This document shows positions 8,238 through 16,983 of a stretch of 64,000 nt of DNA, one piece after another (position 1 is the first letter of the stretch; the number at the start of each line of letters is the position of its first letter). The position numbers and the translations under genes are program-made. Below the pieces are notes generated by a model. The model ran no database searches. It worked only from the letters and a program-made list of their open reading frames with translations, and was not told where the DNA came from. This stretch comes from Thiofilum sp. (GTDB lineage Bacteria > Pseudomonadota > Gammaproteobacteria > Thiotrichales > Thiotrichaceae), in assembly GCF_016711335.1 (NCBI RefSeq), contig NZ_JADJTF010000004.1, positions 124,001 through 188,000 of the forward strand, read 5' to 3'.

Positions 8238-11117
8238 ATGAGCAATAACAACCTCTGGAAAACCAAGCTGGCGGCATGGCTGCACGATCCGGCTGAAAAG
8301 GCGCTGATCCTGTTACGCGATAAAACCGGCCATGAGTGGGGAACGGTCAAACGCCTGCGTGATGAGCTGGGCATTGATTACGGCGATATACTGGAACAGG
8401 CAGATTGGTACGCCTCTGCTGCTGACCGCCCGCAATTTCCGACTGAAGGCAAAAGGTATGCGGCTTGGACACAAGTGGATTTTGCCGACAAGCCAGTGCT
8501 GAAACATCCGCTGACAGGTAAAGCGTTTGACCTTGGTAAATTGGACAACCTTCACCCCGAACACTTGAAAAAAGTCAGTGAAGACCACTTCCGTTCGTTG
8601 ATCATTAACGGTGAAGACGGCACGCCCGACTGGCAGAAGACGCTGCTGAATTACTGGCGTTTTGGCCCTGAATCCCCTGCACCAGACTTAAATCACCTTT
8701 GGCAAAATCTGCCTGCCGACACCCGTATCCCCGATCATTCCATCTGGGCGCATCTGGACATTGTGTCCGCTTTTGCCGGGGCAATGACTGCGGGCAAAGA
8801 CGGTACACCCGCCTTGCTGTCAGTCAGTTTCGGTCCGGTACAAGGCTTTATTGCTGAAGCGCGTAGCACCTCTGACCTATGGGCAGGTTCGCATTTGCTG
8901 GCGCGGATTGCTTGGGAAGGCATGAAAGTGGTGTGTGAACAATTCGGGCCAGATGCTGTGCTGTTCCCCAATCTGCGCGGTGTGCCGCTGGTGGATGTTT
9001 GGTTGCGGGATCAACTCAAGACCGATGAAAAAGCTAAACAACGCTTTGATCAGCTTGAATGTTTCCAACAAAAAACAGATACCAATCCACTCTTCGCCGC
9101 AGCATTGCCTAACCGCTTTGTTGCGCTTGTTCCCGCCGATCAAGCCAAGAATATTGCCGAAAAGATTGAGCGCAATGTCCGTTTGTTTGTGCAGGAACTG
9201 GGGGATACAAGCCTAAGACGTATCCTGAAAACCATTGGCGTTGATGAAGCCGACGACTCCCTGTATTGCTTTGAGCAAATCAAGCAGCAACTAGCAGGCT
9301 TCCCCGAAGTCTACTGGGCGGCTGTGCCGTGGTCATTGGCAACCAAAGACAAACAGGCAGATACGACTCAACTACAACCTATCCTCAGCAATTTCTATCC
9401 TGAAGGTGACGAAGTTGGATTTCTGGGTGGTAAGGCTTGGCAAGTGCTGCAAAAAGGTATTGAGCTGGATGGCGCGAAATTCTATACCCCCAATCCGGGT
9501 GTACTGTACCCCGCTCTGTATGAGTTGCTTGACCGCGTAGCGGCAGCTTCCAAATCAGCCCGCCCGTTCGCCCAACTCAAGCAGAAGGGATTCCGCTCCA
9601 GCATGAACGGGGAACGCGAATGGCTAACCCTAGATAAGTCACAGCTAGACCTACCATCAGGGCAACGGAAAGATACCCTTTGGACACGCCTTGCCGATAA
9701 AAAGCCTAGTTGGGCGAAAAAAGGTGAACATCTGGATGCACTAAACACCATCAAACGCTTGTGGCCTACCTTGTTCCGGGATGAAATCAGCGCAATCGTT
9801 GGTAACGATGTGCAACGTTATGTGGTTTCCACCCATACGCTGGCTTTGGCGGTAACACTCGATAAGTTGGCAGAAAATATCAGTAACGAACCTGAAACAC
9901 TGCAAAAGCTGGCTGAACTTAGCCGTAAGGAAGATTTGCTCAAGCAAGAAACAGTGGCGCTGCCGCTCGCATTAAACCGCAAAGTAAGGGTAAATGGTAA
10001 TTTTGAAGCGATTGCCAAACGCCTACCCGCAGCAATGGATGCAGATGAGGATGGAAGGCTTGCAGGTAAGCTGAAAAACATCTTGGGTACTGCTCCCGAA
10101 ACCTATTACGGCATGATCCTGCTGGATGGCGACAAAATGGGGGCATGGGTATCAGGGGATGAAGCAACACAAATTGCCTATCAGGATTGCTGGCATCCCA
10201 ATATTCTCAATAGCGATGCTTTCAAGAAGCTGATTGATAAAAATACGAGCCTGAAAAACTACTTGCAGGAAAAGCGTCAGACCTCCCCCGCACGTCACCG
10301 CGCCATTTCTGAAGCCTTGAACCAGTTTTCCATCAAAGTGGCGCGGTTCGTGGTGGAAGATTGCTTCAAGGGCAAGCTGATTTATTCGGGTGGTGATGAC
10401 GTGCTGGCCTTCGTTTGCGTGGATGATTTGCTGCCTGCGATGACGATGCTGCGTTATCTGTATTCCGGTAAACCTGTGCCCGAATGGGTTGCTAACAGGC
10501 TGGACGCCAAGACACGCAAGCGTGTCGATAGCAAAAATGGTTATCTGCTGTTGGATGGCAAACTGCTGATGACAATGGGCGAAAAAGCCGAAGCCTCTTG
10601 CGGTGCAGTGGTTGCCCACCACCAAGCACCGCTTGGCTATGTTTTGCGCCAGTTACGCGCTGCCGAATCCAAAGCCAAGAATGCAGGCGGGCGTAATGCT
10701 TTTTCCCTACACGTATTCAAACGCGCAGGCGGTGAAATCAGTGTGACCGACAAATGGGAACACATAGACTCTAATGGCAATAATATTGATCCAACTGGCA
10801 AAAATGCCCCCGAACTACTCGCCAAACTCATGGCAATGCTGGCTAGTGAAAAAGTTTCCCGCCGTGCAGCTTACCACTCCCTAACATGGCTAAAGCAACT
10901 ACCACCACGGCCAGATAGTGAAATGCTGAGAACCAATTTGGCTTACCAGTTTGGACGGCAAGGCGGCGAGCCTAATCTGGCACTTGAACTGGCTGCTTAT
11001 TTTGCAACACATCATCAGGACAAACCCGCTGAGGCATTGGAAAACATGCTGCTGGTGGCTGAATTTCTTGCCCGTGAAACGCGCCATGAAAAATTGAAAG
11101 GAGACGTAACGCTATGA
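8238..11117 (+). CDS. cmr2: Type III-B signature protein Cmr2/Cas10, HD plus GGDD polymerase
   Basis: Cas10 is the large subunit that senses target RNA, synthesises cyclic oligoadenylate and often cuts single-stranded DNA. His16-Asp17 in AAWLHDPAEKALIL is the HD nuclease site. The cyclase domain has LLDGDKMG (about 628-635) and LIYSGGDDVLAF with GGDD at 718-721, so both metal-binding motifs are intact. At 959 residues it is full length for Cmr2. The stop overlaps the cmr3 start (ATGA), indicating translational coupling. Leu codons are mostly CTG and the base composition is visibly richer in G+C than flanking genes such as rep or csx16, consistent with transfer of the cmr block. Confidence 0.97.
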   Translation: MSNNNLWKTKLAAWLHDPAEKALILLRDKTGHEWGTVKRLRDELGIDYGDILEQADWYASAADRPQFPTEGKRYAAWTQVDFADKPVLKHPLTGKAFDLGKLDNLHPEHLKKVSEDHFRSLIINGEDGTPDWQKTLLNYWRFGPESPAPDLNHLWQNLPADTRIPDHSIWAHLDIVSAFAGAMTAGKDGTPALLSVSFGPVQGFIAEARSTSDLWAGSHLLARIAWEGMKVVCEQFGPDAVLFPNLRGVPLVDVWLRDQLKTDEKAKQRFDQLECFQQKTDTNPLFAAALPNRFVALVPADQAKNIAEKIERNVRLFVQELGDTSLRRILKTIGVDEADDSLYCFEQIKQQLAGFPEVYWAAVPWSLATKDKQADTTQLQPILSNFYPEGDEVGFLGGKAWQVLQKGIELDGAKFYTPNPGVLYPALYELLDRVAAASKSARPFAQLKQKGFRSSMNGEREWLTLDKSQLDLPSGQRKDTLWTRLADKKPSWAKKGEHLDALNTIKRLWPTLFRDEISAIVGNDVQRYVVSTHTLALAVTLDKLAENISNEPETLQKLAELSRKEDLLKQETVALPLALNRKVRVNGNFEAIAKRLPAAMDADEDGRLAGKLKNILGTAPETYYGMILLDGDKMGAWVSGDEATQIAYQDCWHPNILNSDAFKKLIDKNTSLKNYLQEKRQTSPARHRAISEALNQFSIKVARFVVEDCFKGKLIYSGGDDVLAFVCVDDLLPAMTMLRYLYSGKPVPEWVANRLDAKTRKRVDSKNGYLLLDGKLLMTMGEKAEASCGAVVAHHQAPLGYVLRQLRAAESKAKNAGGRNAFSLHVFKRAGGEISVTDKWEHIDSNGNNIDPTGKNAPELLAKLMAMLASEKVSRRAAYHSLTWLKQLPPRPDSEMLRTNLAYQFGRQGGEPNLALELAAYFATHHQDKPAEALENMLLVAEFLARETRHEKLKGDVTL

Positions 11118-12235
11118 GCACGACTTATCGTTTTGTCAATGCGGTGGACACGATTTCCATTCGTGGCAACAAATTGTTTGGCGATGCGGGTTCACACGGT
11201 GAAAGCAACTTTCCGCCCAAACCATCGGTGTTATCCGGTGCATTCCGTTCGGTGCTGTGGGTCAACAATGGCGGTGATGCAAATGCTATCCAGCAAAGCC
11301 CTTTCAGTATCACGGGTGTATTTCCAGCACGTCAGGATAAACACGGCAAGGTTGAGCTGTTTTTGCCCTTACCCGCTGATTTGTTGGTAACGGATAAGGA
11401 TAAAAGCAAAGGTGAAGGTAAGGTTGTCCGCAAGCTGAAGCCACAGAAGCTGGATAGTGCAATCCAGCACAGCCAAGTTTCACAATTGCCGATGATGCCT
11501 ATTTTGCGCCAAGGCAAACCCGCCAAGCCGGAAAACGGTTGGTTATTGAACCAATCTGGCATAGCTGCTTATTTGGGCGGTGAAACGCTGACTGAAACGC
11601 ACATTACCAAACAGGCCGAATTGTGGGGCAAGGAATTCCGTATTGGTATCGGTTTGAACTGTGATTCCCGAACGGCTGACGAGGGCAAACTGTTTACGGT
11701 TGAACATACTGTTCCGCAACAACCAGAGAATAAGGGCATTACAGCGGGGTTAGTGGTTGGCATTGCCAATGGCGATGACTTGCCGGAATCCGGTTTCATC
11801 CGTTTGGGTGGTGATGGTCGTGCCGCCGAATTTTCCCTAACAGATGCGCCAGCCATTAACGCTATCCCCAAATCTGCCACTTTCAAACTGGTGTTACTGA
11901 CCCCCGGTTTGTTTGCCAATGGCTGGCTACCCGACGGTATCGAAGAGGAAAACGGCGCATATTGGCTCAAGCTGGATGGTTTCAAAGCCCGTCTTGCCTG
12001 TGCTGCGGTTTCTCGTGCAGAAGTGGTGTCCGGCTGGGATTTGGTGAAATGGTTTCCCAAAGATGCTGAACGTACCGCACCGGCTGGCAGTGTCTATTGG
12101 TTTGACCAAGCCACGGGCGACTTCGCGGCACTCGACAAGCTGGTGACACAAGGCTTATGGGCTAAAACACCAGATAATCCACTGAACTCACGTCAAGCAG
12201 AGGGCTATAACCGCGTTCTGTTAGCTGCTTGGTAA
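11114..12235 (+). CDS. cmr3: Type III-B RAMP protein Cmr3 (Cas5 group)
   Basis: Cmr3 binds the 5' handle of the crRNA next to Cas10. Recognisable features are RFVNAVDTISIRGNKLFGDAGSHGES at the N-terminus, PPKPSVLSGAFRSVLW (about 35-50), and the C-terminal AEVVSGWDLVKWFPKDAERTAPAGSVYWF typical of Cmr3. The length of 373 residues is normal. The start overlaps the cmr2 stop by four bases. cmr4 follows after 20 bases with its own AAAGGA ribosome binding site. Confidence 0.93.
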   Translation: MSTTYRFVNAVDTISIRGNKLFGDAGSHGESNFPPKPSVLSGAFRSVLWVNNGGDANAIQQSPFSITGVFPARQDKHGKVELFLPLPADLLVTDKDKSKGEGKVVRKLKPQKLDSAIQHSQVSQLPMMPILRQGKPAKPENGWLLNQSGIAAYLGGETLTETHITKQAELWGKEFRIGIGLNCDSRTADEGKLFTVEHTVPQQPENKGITAGLVVGIANGDDLPESGFIRLGGDGRAAEFSLTDAPAINAIPKSATFKLVLLTPGLFANGWLPDGIEEENGAYWLKLDGFKARLACAAVSRAEVVSGWDLVKWFPKDAERTAPAGSVYWFDQATGDFAALDKLVTQGLWAKTPDNPLNSRQAEGYNRVLLAAW

Positions 12236-12255
12236 ACATCGAAAGGAATAGAATC

Positions 12256-13161
12256 ATGTTTGAACAATCCCGTTTACTGTTTTTGTACGCTGTCACGCCT
12301 GTCCATATGGGGGCTGGGCAAGCCATTGGCGTAATCGACAACCCGATTCAGCGTGAGCGCCACACCAATCACCCGAATATGGCAGGTTCTGGTTTAAAAG
12401 GTGCAATCCGTCATCACCTGAACCGTCACGATGGTTGGAAAAATGGCATGTTAAACCGCTTGTTTGGCCCGGCAGAAAATCCTGATTTTGCAGGGGCAAT
12501 CAGCTTCGGCGATGCACAACTGGTAGCTTTTCCGGTGCGTAGCCTCAAGCAAGCCTTTGTGTATGCCGTTTCCCCGGTGACATTGGCGCGGCTAAAACGC
12601 TTGGCAAATCTGGCAGGGGTAAAAGCTGATTGGGAAATCCCACCCGCTGGTTCAGACCAATGCTGTATCACCGACAACCGTGTGCTGAGCAACAGCAAAC
12701 TGGTGCTAGAAGCCTTTGAATATGCTGCTGAAGAATCGACGGTCTTGAAAACCGTTGCCGCATGGCTGGCGGATAATGCCTTACCTCAAGATGCCGCCCA
12801 CCAATATTTCCGCGACAAAATCAAAACCGATCTGGTGCTGTTGCCGGATGATGCGTTCAGCCATTTTGTCGAAAATGCGACCGTGGTTGAGCCGCATGTG
12901 CGTATCAATGATGAGAGTGGTACAGCAGATGATGGCGGCTTGTTTTACACCGAAAACCTGCCACCGGAAAGCCTGTTGATTGCCCCCGTGTTTGCATCTA
13001 TCGAGCGTTATGCGAAAGATAAAAAACCTGAAGCACACATGGATGCTGGGCAGGTGATGGGCAAACTTGCCGATTCACTGGGCGATAAACTGGTGCAGGT
13101 TGGTGGTGATGCGACCACTGGGCGCGGTCAGGTTGTATTGCACTTTGCAGGGGAGAAGTAA
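12256..13161 (+). CDS. cmr4: Type III-B backbone RAMP Cmr4 (Cas7), target RNA cleavage
   Basis: Cmr4 forms the helical backbone and cuts target RNA at six-base intervals. The sequence shows LLFLYAVTPVHMGAGQAIGVIDNPIQRE with Asp28 in the position of the catalytic aspartate, HPNMAGSGLKGAIRHHL (about 43-59), and VQVGGDATTGRGQV near the C-terminus. The ATG at 12256 is chosen over an upstream in-frame ATG at 12229 because it has an AAAGGA site nine bases before it and gives the conserved N-terminus. It is followed by cmr5 after three bases. Confidence 0.95.
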   Translation: MFEQSRLLFLYAVTPVHMGAGQAIGVIDNPIQRERHTNHPNMAGSGLKGAIRHHLNRHDGWKNGMLNRLFGPAENPDFAGAISFGDAQLVAFPVRSLKQAFVYAVSPVTLARLKRLANLAGVKADWEIPPAGSDQCCITDNRVLSNSKLVLEAFEYAAEESTVLKTVAAWLADNALPQDAAHQYFRDKIKTDLVLLPDDAFSHFVENATVVEPHVRINDESGTADDGGLFYTENLPPESLLIAPVFASIERYAKDKKPEAHMDAGQVMGKLADSLGDKLVQVGGDATTGRGQVVLHFAGEK

Positions 13162-13164
13162 ACG

Positions 13165-13530
13165 ATGGCAACTTTAGACCAACAACGAGCAACCTTTGCA
13201 TGGGCTGCAATCAGTGAAGTTAAGCCCAATCTAGTCAAAAAAGAATACACCAATCTGGCTAAAGCGATACCCACCATGATGATGAGTAATGGGTTGATGC
13301 AAACACTTGCTTTTTTGCAAGCCAAAAATGAAGAGCAACACCAGAAATTGTTAGCTCATATATTGAATTGGCTGGATATTCGCTTTTCGATGGGTGGGCT
13401 ATCATTTGAAAAGGCAATAAATGCTTTACATTATTCTGATTCAGCAACTTATATGCAGTTAACAAACGAAACGATGGCGCTGCTACGCTGGATTCGCCAA
13501 TTTGCTGATGCTCGCAAGGCAATGGGGTAA
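13165..13530 (+). CDS. cmr5: Type III-B small subunit Cmr5 (Cas11)
   Basis: This is a small helical protein of 121 residues, as expected for Cmr5, which stacks along the belly of the complex beside Cmr4. Family features are an N-terminal DQQRATFAWAAI helix, a central MSNGLMQTLAFLQAK and a final MALLRWIRQFADARKA helix. It lies between cmr4 and cmr6 with gaps of only three bases on both sides. Local composition is richer in A+T than cmr2 to cmr4. Confidence 0.93.
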   Translation: MATLDQQRATFAWAAISEVKPNLVKKEYTNLAKAIPTMMMSNGLMQTLAFLQAKNEEQHQKLLAHILNWLDIRFSMGGLSFEKAINALHYSDSATYMQLTNETMALLRWIRQFADARKAMG

Positions 13531-13533
13531 TTT

Positions 13534-14970
13534 ATGGGGAAAGTAAGTTTTGAAATTCCACGCTTAACCGTTCCCGATTACATTGCTGAACGAGAACAGC
13601 AAATTGAAAGGGAAACAGCACCGGGACATAAATTCTCGATTTACTTCAAAGCCTCAACGATTACAGGAGAGGTAGATGATGGTAATGACAATAGACAAAA
13701 AAATCGCCTAAAAGAATTGGCTGATAAAGATGACTTAGCTGCTCTTGAGCGAGAAGGTATACAAAGAAGAAATGACTGGGACAAGTTGAGTTCTGGCAAA
13801 AGCAAAGCTCTTGGTCAAACATTGAAAGTGCCTCTGGTCTCGATTGAGCAAATCACAGCATTACGCCAACGCCAACAGGCTTTGGTTTCCCTTGCCGCCG
13901 TCGATACGAAATTGTCACTTGAAGCCGAAGCCACTTCATCATTGGCAACCGGCATGGGCATGGAGCATCCGCTGGAGAATGGTTTTGCTTTCTTGAACCC
14001 TTACGGATTGCCATATCTACCCGGTAGTAGCATCAAAGGCGTGTTGCGCCGTGCAGCAGAAGAACTGGCTTTTGATGAAAATAGTCAATTCGATATACTT
14101 GATGTTTGGTTTTTATTTGGGTTTGAAGGTGCAGCCGGTAGTTGGTGGTCTTTAACCGGCAAAGAGAAACAGGCTCTCAGTGATGAGCAAAAGCAGCGAC
14201 GGGCAGAGTCAAAACAACAGTTTGATGCTCATTTACTGGCTTTGGTAAACAAACCTAAATTGGTCAGTTTTATTAAGAAAGTAGTACCCGAAGGTAAGGA
14301 GCAGAATGACTTTGTAGCAGCCCCCCAGAGTTTTCTGCAAAAACTGGATGGGATTAGACAAAAATTATCTTTAGGTGGCGCATTGACATTCTGGGATGCC
14401 ATTCCCGAATTGGCAGGCAATACGATGGGGATGGATGTGATGACCCCACATTACGGGGATTACTATCAAGGCAACGGCACACCCCACGATGCTGGCAGCC
14501 CCAACCCGATTGTGTTTATGGTCATTCCAGCCAAGTCCAAATTTACCTTTCACGTAACAGCGGATACGTACCGCTTGAAAGAGGTGCAGAACTGGCAGGC
14601 ATTGATGCAAACAGCCTTTGAGCACGCTTTCAAATGGCTTGGCTTTGGTGCGAAAACAGCGGTAGGTTATGGAGCGATGCGGGATATTAATAAATCCGCC
14701 AACTCTCAGGCTAAAACACAGCAAGCCGCGATTATTGCCGAATCCGAACCCGAAATCTGGGCGGGTGCAAAAATCAAATTCAACCGCGCTAATGGCACGT
14801 TGACTGTTGAGAAAAGCGGCAAAACCGCTAATGCACTCAAGCCAAAAGGCGAAGAACTGCTGAATACGCTTGCCCCTGCTATCAAACAAAAAGTGATGAG
14901 CAATCAGTTTGTGAAAGTGAATGCGTATGTGCAAGATAAAGAACTGGTAAAAATTGAGATTCAAGGATAA
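13534..14970 (+). CDS. cmr6: Type III-B RAMP protein Cmr6 (Cas7 group)
   Basis: Cmr6 sits near the 3' end of the crRNA with Cmr1. The core RAMP motif GMGMEHPLENGFAFLNPYGLPYLPGSSIKGVLRRAAEE spans about residues 144-180, and FKWLGFGAKTAVGYGAM (about 369-385) is the glycine-rich loop. At 478 residues it is longer than many Cmr6 proteins, with an N-terminal ~130-residue extension rich in charged residues and a C-terminal ~80-residue tail after the glycine loop. It is the last cmr gene; the CARF-HEPN gene starts four bases after its stop. Confidence 0.92.
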   Translation: MGKVSFEIPRLTVPDYIAEREQQIERETAPGHKFSIYFKASTITGEVDDGNDNRQKNRLKELADKDDLAALEREGIQRRNDWDKLSSGKSKALGQTLKVPLVSIEQITALRQRQQALVSLAAVDTKLSLEAEATSSLATGMGMEHPLENGFAFLNPYGLPYLPGSSIKGVLRRAAEELAFDENSQFDILDVWFLFGFEGAAGSWWSLTGKEKQALSDEQKQRRAESKQQFDAHLLALVNKPKLVSFIKKVVPEGKEQNDFVAAPQSFLQKLDGIRQKLSLGGALTFWDAIPELAGNTMGMDVMTPHYGDYYQGNGTPHDAGSPNPIVFMVIPAKSKFTFHVTADTYRLKEVQNWQALMQTAFEHAFKWLGFGAKTAVGYGAMRDINKSANSQAKTQQAAIIAESEPEIWAGAKIKFNRANGTLTVEKSGKTANALKPKGEELLNTLAPAIKQKVMSNQFVKVNAYVQDKELVKIEIQG

Positions 14971-14974
14971 ACGC

Positions 14975-16420
14975 ATGCGCCTAATCACCTTCCTCGGCAC
15001 GGGCAACTACGCTGAAACCCGTTACGCTTTCAACGGGCAGGAATGCCAAACCCGTTACGTTGCCGCCGCGTTGGCAACCTTTCTGCAAGCCGATGAGATC
15101 ACCGTGCTGGCAACGGAACAAGCGTATGCTTCACACGCGCAGGGCTTAACCGAAGAATTGGAGCACTTGCAACTGCCGCACCCGACCATTCGCCGTATTC
15201 CATCCGGCGGCAACACCGAAGAGTTGTGGCAACAATTCTCGATCATTAGCGAGGCGGTGACAGCGGGGAACGTGGCGCATGTCAGTTTCGACATTACCCA
15301 CGGTTTTCGCGCTCAACCGTTTTTTGCCGCTGCCGTTATCAACTACCTACGCTCGACGCTCGATACTGTGCCTGCGATGCAAGCCTTTTACGGGGAGTGG
15401 CGCAAGGATGAAGCCACCTCACCGATTTGGGACATCAGCACCTTCATTGGGCTGCTCAACTGGTCAAGCAGCCTGCAAAGTTTCATGAAAACTGGGCATG
15501 GCGCAGGTTTGGCAACGCTGGCAAAACAGGAAAATGCGACCATCCAAAAGGCAGGGCAAGGCAAACGCCCGACAACGCTGGCGAGTTTGGCAGATTCCAT
15601 CCGTGCCTTTTCGGACAATATTTCCACCGTGCGTGTGCCGCAAATCATCACCAGCAAAGAACGTGGTAGTGCCAGCGATGTACTCGCCAAAATTGAGCAA
15701 AGCAAAACCGAAGTACAGACCCATTTCAGACCATTGTTTCCGGTGCTGGAACAGTTGCAAGCTAAGCTAAGAAAAATTCCAGCCGACACCTTGTTTAGCC
15801 CAGAGGGGCATCGGGCAATGTTAGAGCTGGCTAAATTATATGTCAGCTACGAGCGCTTCCCGGAAGCCGCGATTGTATTGCGCGAGGGCTGGGTTTCGTT
15901 GTATGCAGCCAAGGACAGAAGCTTAGAAGAGTTGCTAAGCAAACCAGAGCGGACTGCAACTGAAATCCGTTGGCAAGAGGCTGAAAATGAAAAGAAGAAT
16001 CCCAACGGACGCGCTGATCTATTAGGCAATGTCCGAAACGACATCCAACACGGTGGCTTCCGCACTGCCCCAACCCCTGCTAAAGCCTTGATAGACCATT
16101 TAGAAAAGTTACTGAGCGCGTTTGCAGCCAAATTAGGCGTTGACCATCAGGAAAACAGTTATCCCGCCTATTCTGAGAAAACTGATGAGAATGTAAGTCC
16201 TCAACAGGCTAGCCTGCCAGCGGGTTATTTGGCCGCCTTGATGATCGGCGAGAAAGTAGCACAGGGATTTCAGGTGGTTATTGAGGAAATTAACAATCAG
16301 GGCGGTCAAGGGCATGTACTGCATCAACGGACTGAAGGGCGCAAGTTTATTATTGGAACCAATGATAAAAACCTGATTATGGCTGTGCATTCTCACTTGG
16401 CAGTGAGAAAAGCATTTTAG
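14975..16420 (+). CDS. CARF-HEPN ribonuclease, TM1812/Csx2 family (Csx1 relative)
   Basis: The N-terminal CARF domain has the TM1812 (TIGR02221) signature: LITFLGTGNYAETRY (about 3-17) and SFDITHGFRAQP (about 104-115), the two loops that contact cyclic oligoadenylate. The HEPN motif R-N-D-I-Q-H (Arg354 to His359, an RX4H) predicts a non-specific ribonuclease switched on by Cas10 product. The ATG at 14975 is preferred to the upstream in-frame ATG at 14954 because it falls after the cmr6 stop and gives the exact family N-terminus. A ~95-residue extension follows the HEPN domain and ends in a small alpha-beta segment I do not recognise. Composition matches cmr2 to cmr4, so it probably moved with them. 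Confidence 0.9.
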   Translation: MRLITFLGTGNYAETRYAFNGQECQTRYVAAALATFLQADEITVLATEQAYASHAQGLTEELEHLQLPHPTIRRIPSGGNTEELWQQFSIISEAVTAGNVAHVSFDITHGFRAQPFFAAAVINYLRSTLDTVPAMQAFYGEWRKDEATSPIWDISTFIGLLNWSSSLQSFMKTGHGAGLATLAKQENATIQKAGQGKRPTTLASLADSIRAFSDNISTVRVPQIITSKERGSASDVLAKIEQSKTEVQTHFRPLFPVLEQLQAKLRKIPADTLFSPEGHRAMLELAKLYVSYERFPEAAIVLREGWVSLYAAKDRSLEELLSKPERTATEIRWQEAENEKKNPNGRADLLGNVRNDIQHGGFRTAPTPAKALIDHLEKLLSAFAAKLGVDHQENSYPAYSEKTDENVSPQQASLPAGYLAALMIGEKVAQGFQVVIEEINNQGGQGHVLHQRTEGRKFIIGTNDKNLIMAVHSHLAVRKAF

Positions 16421-16429
16421 CTCGCTAGT

Positions 16430-16632
16430 TTAAATATCCGTTTGCAACCGCGCCGTTTCCTGCAAGTGCTAGTAGGCCCGCGCCAAGTTTGTGGATTGAA
16501 CAGCAATGACGGGTGGTGCGGCTGTTGGCTCAGCAACAATCTACCCTATTAGTCTTGGATGAAGTGCAAAAGGGACAGGCGGTGTGCCGCTAGAGGTGTT
16601 TTTGACCACACCGGTGGCTGGATGGTTTTAGC
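16430..16632 (+). pseudogene. Remnant of an AAA-family ATPase (DUF4143 type)
   Basis: Short pieces in different frames recall one protein. They are PRRFLQVLVGPRQV (about 16447-16488), which precedes a Walker A in this family; QQSTLLVLDEVQK, with a Walker B, around 16532-16572; and VPLEVFLTTPVAGWF (about 16585-16629), resembling the usual C-terminus. The Walker A lysine region and most of the body are missing, and stops interrupt. It lies in the 263-base gap between the CARF-HEPN gene and csx16, where base composition also changes. Confidence 0.55.
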
Positions 16633-16683
16633 TTACCGAAAGCTAAACGCTTTATATGAGTTTTATTATAAAAAGGGGCTGTT

Positions 16684-16974
16684 ATGACCACTTATTTTAT
16701 TTCGCGTCATCCGGGGGCTGTTGATTGGGCCGAGTCAGAGGGTTTTCATGTTGATGAGCGTTTGGCGCATTTTGATGTGAATATTGTCCAACTCGGCGAC
16801 CGTATTTTGGGCACGTTACCCATTAATTTGGTGGCGGAGGTCAACGCCCGTGGTGGCACGTATTATCATTTAACGTTGGAATTACCTGCTGATGCTCGTG
16901 GTAAGGAATTATCAGCCGAGGATATGCGCACCTATGGAGCGCGACTAGAAGGCTACTCCGCCCAAAAACTTTAA
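16684..16974 (+). CDS. csx16: CRISPR-associated ring nuclease Csx16 (VVA1548 family)
   Basis: This is a 96-residue protein with the Csx16/VVA1548 (TIGR02620) pattern: TYFISRHPGAVDWAESEGF at the start, HFDVNIVQLGDRILGTLPINLVAEVNARGG in the middle and a YYHLTLELPADARGKELS segment. Csx16 proteins are reported to degrade cyclic tetra-adenylate, which would switch off the CARF effectors encoded on each side. A strong AGGGG ribosome binding site precedes the ATG. It is followed by the Can2/Card1-like gene after nine bases, so activator nuclease and off-switch are probably co-translated. Confidence 0.88.
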   Translation: MTTYFISRHPGAVDWAESEGFHVDERLAHFDVNIVQLGDRILGTLPINLVAEVNARGGTYYHLTLELPADARGKELSAEDMRTYGARLEGYSAQKL

Positions 16975-16983
16975 GGCATAACT

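Noticed and set aside
10152..10625. 157-codon minus-strand frame inside cmr2 and similar long antisense frames across cmr2 to cmr6
   Set aside because: Shadows of strongly supported genes, without ribosome binding sites or recognisable domains.
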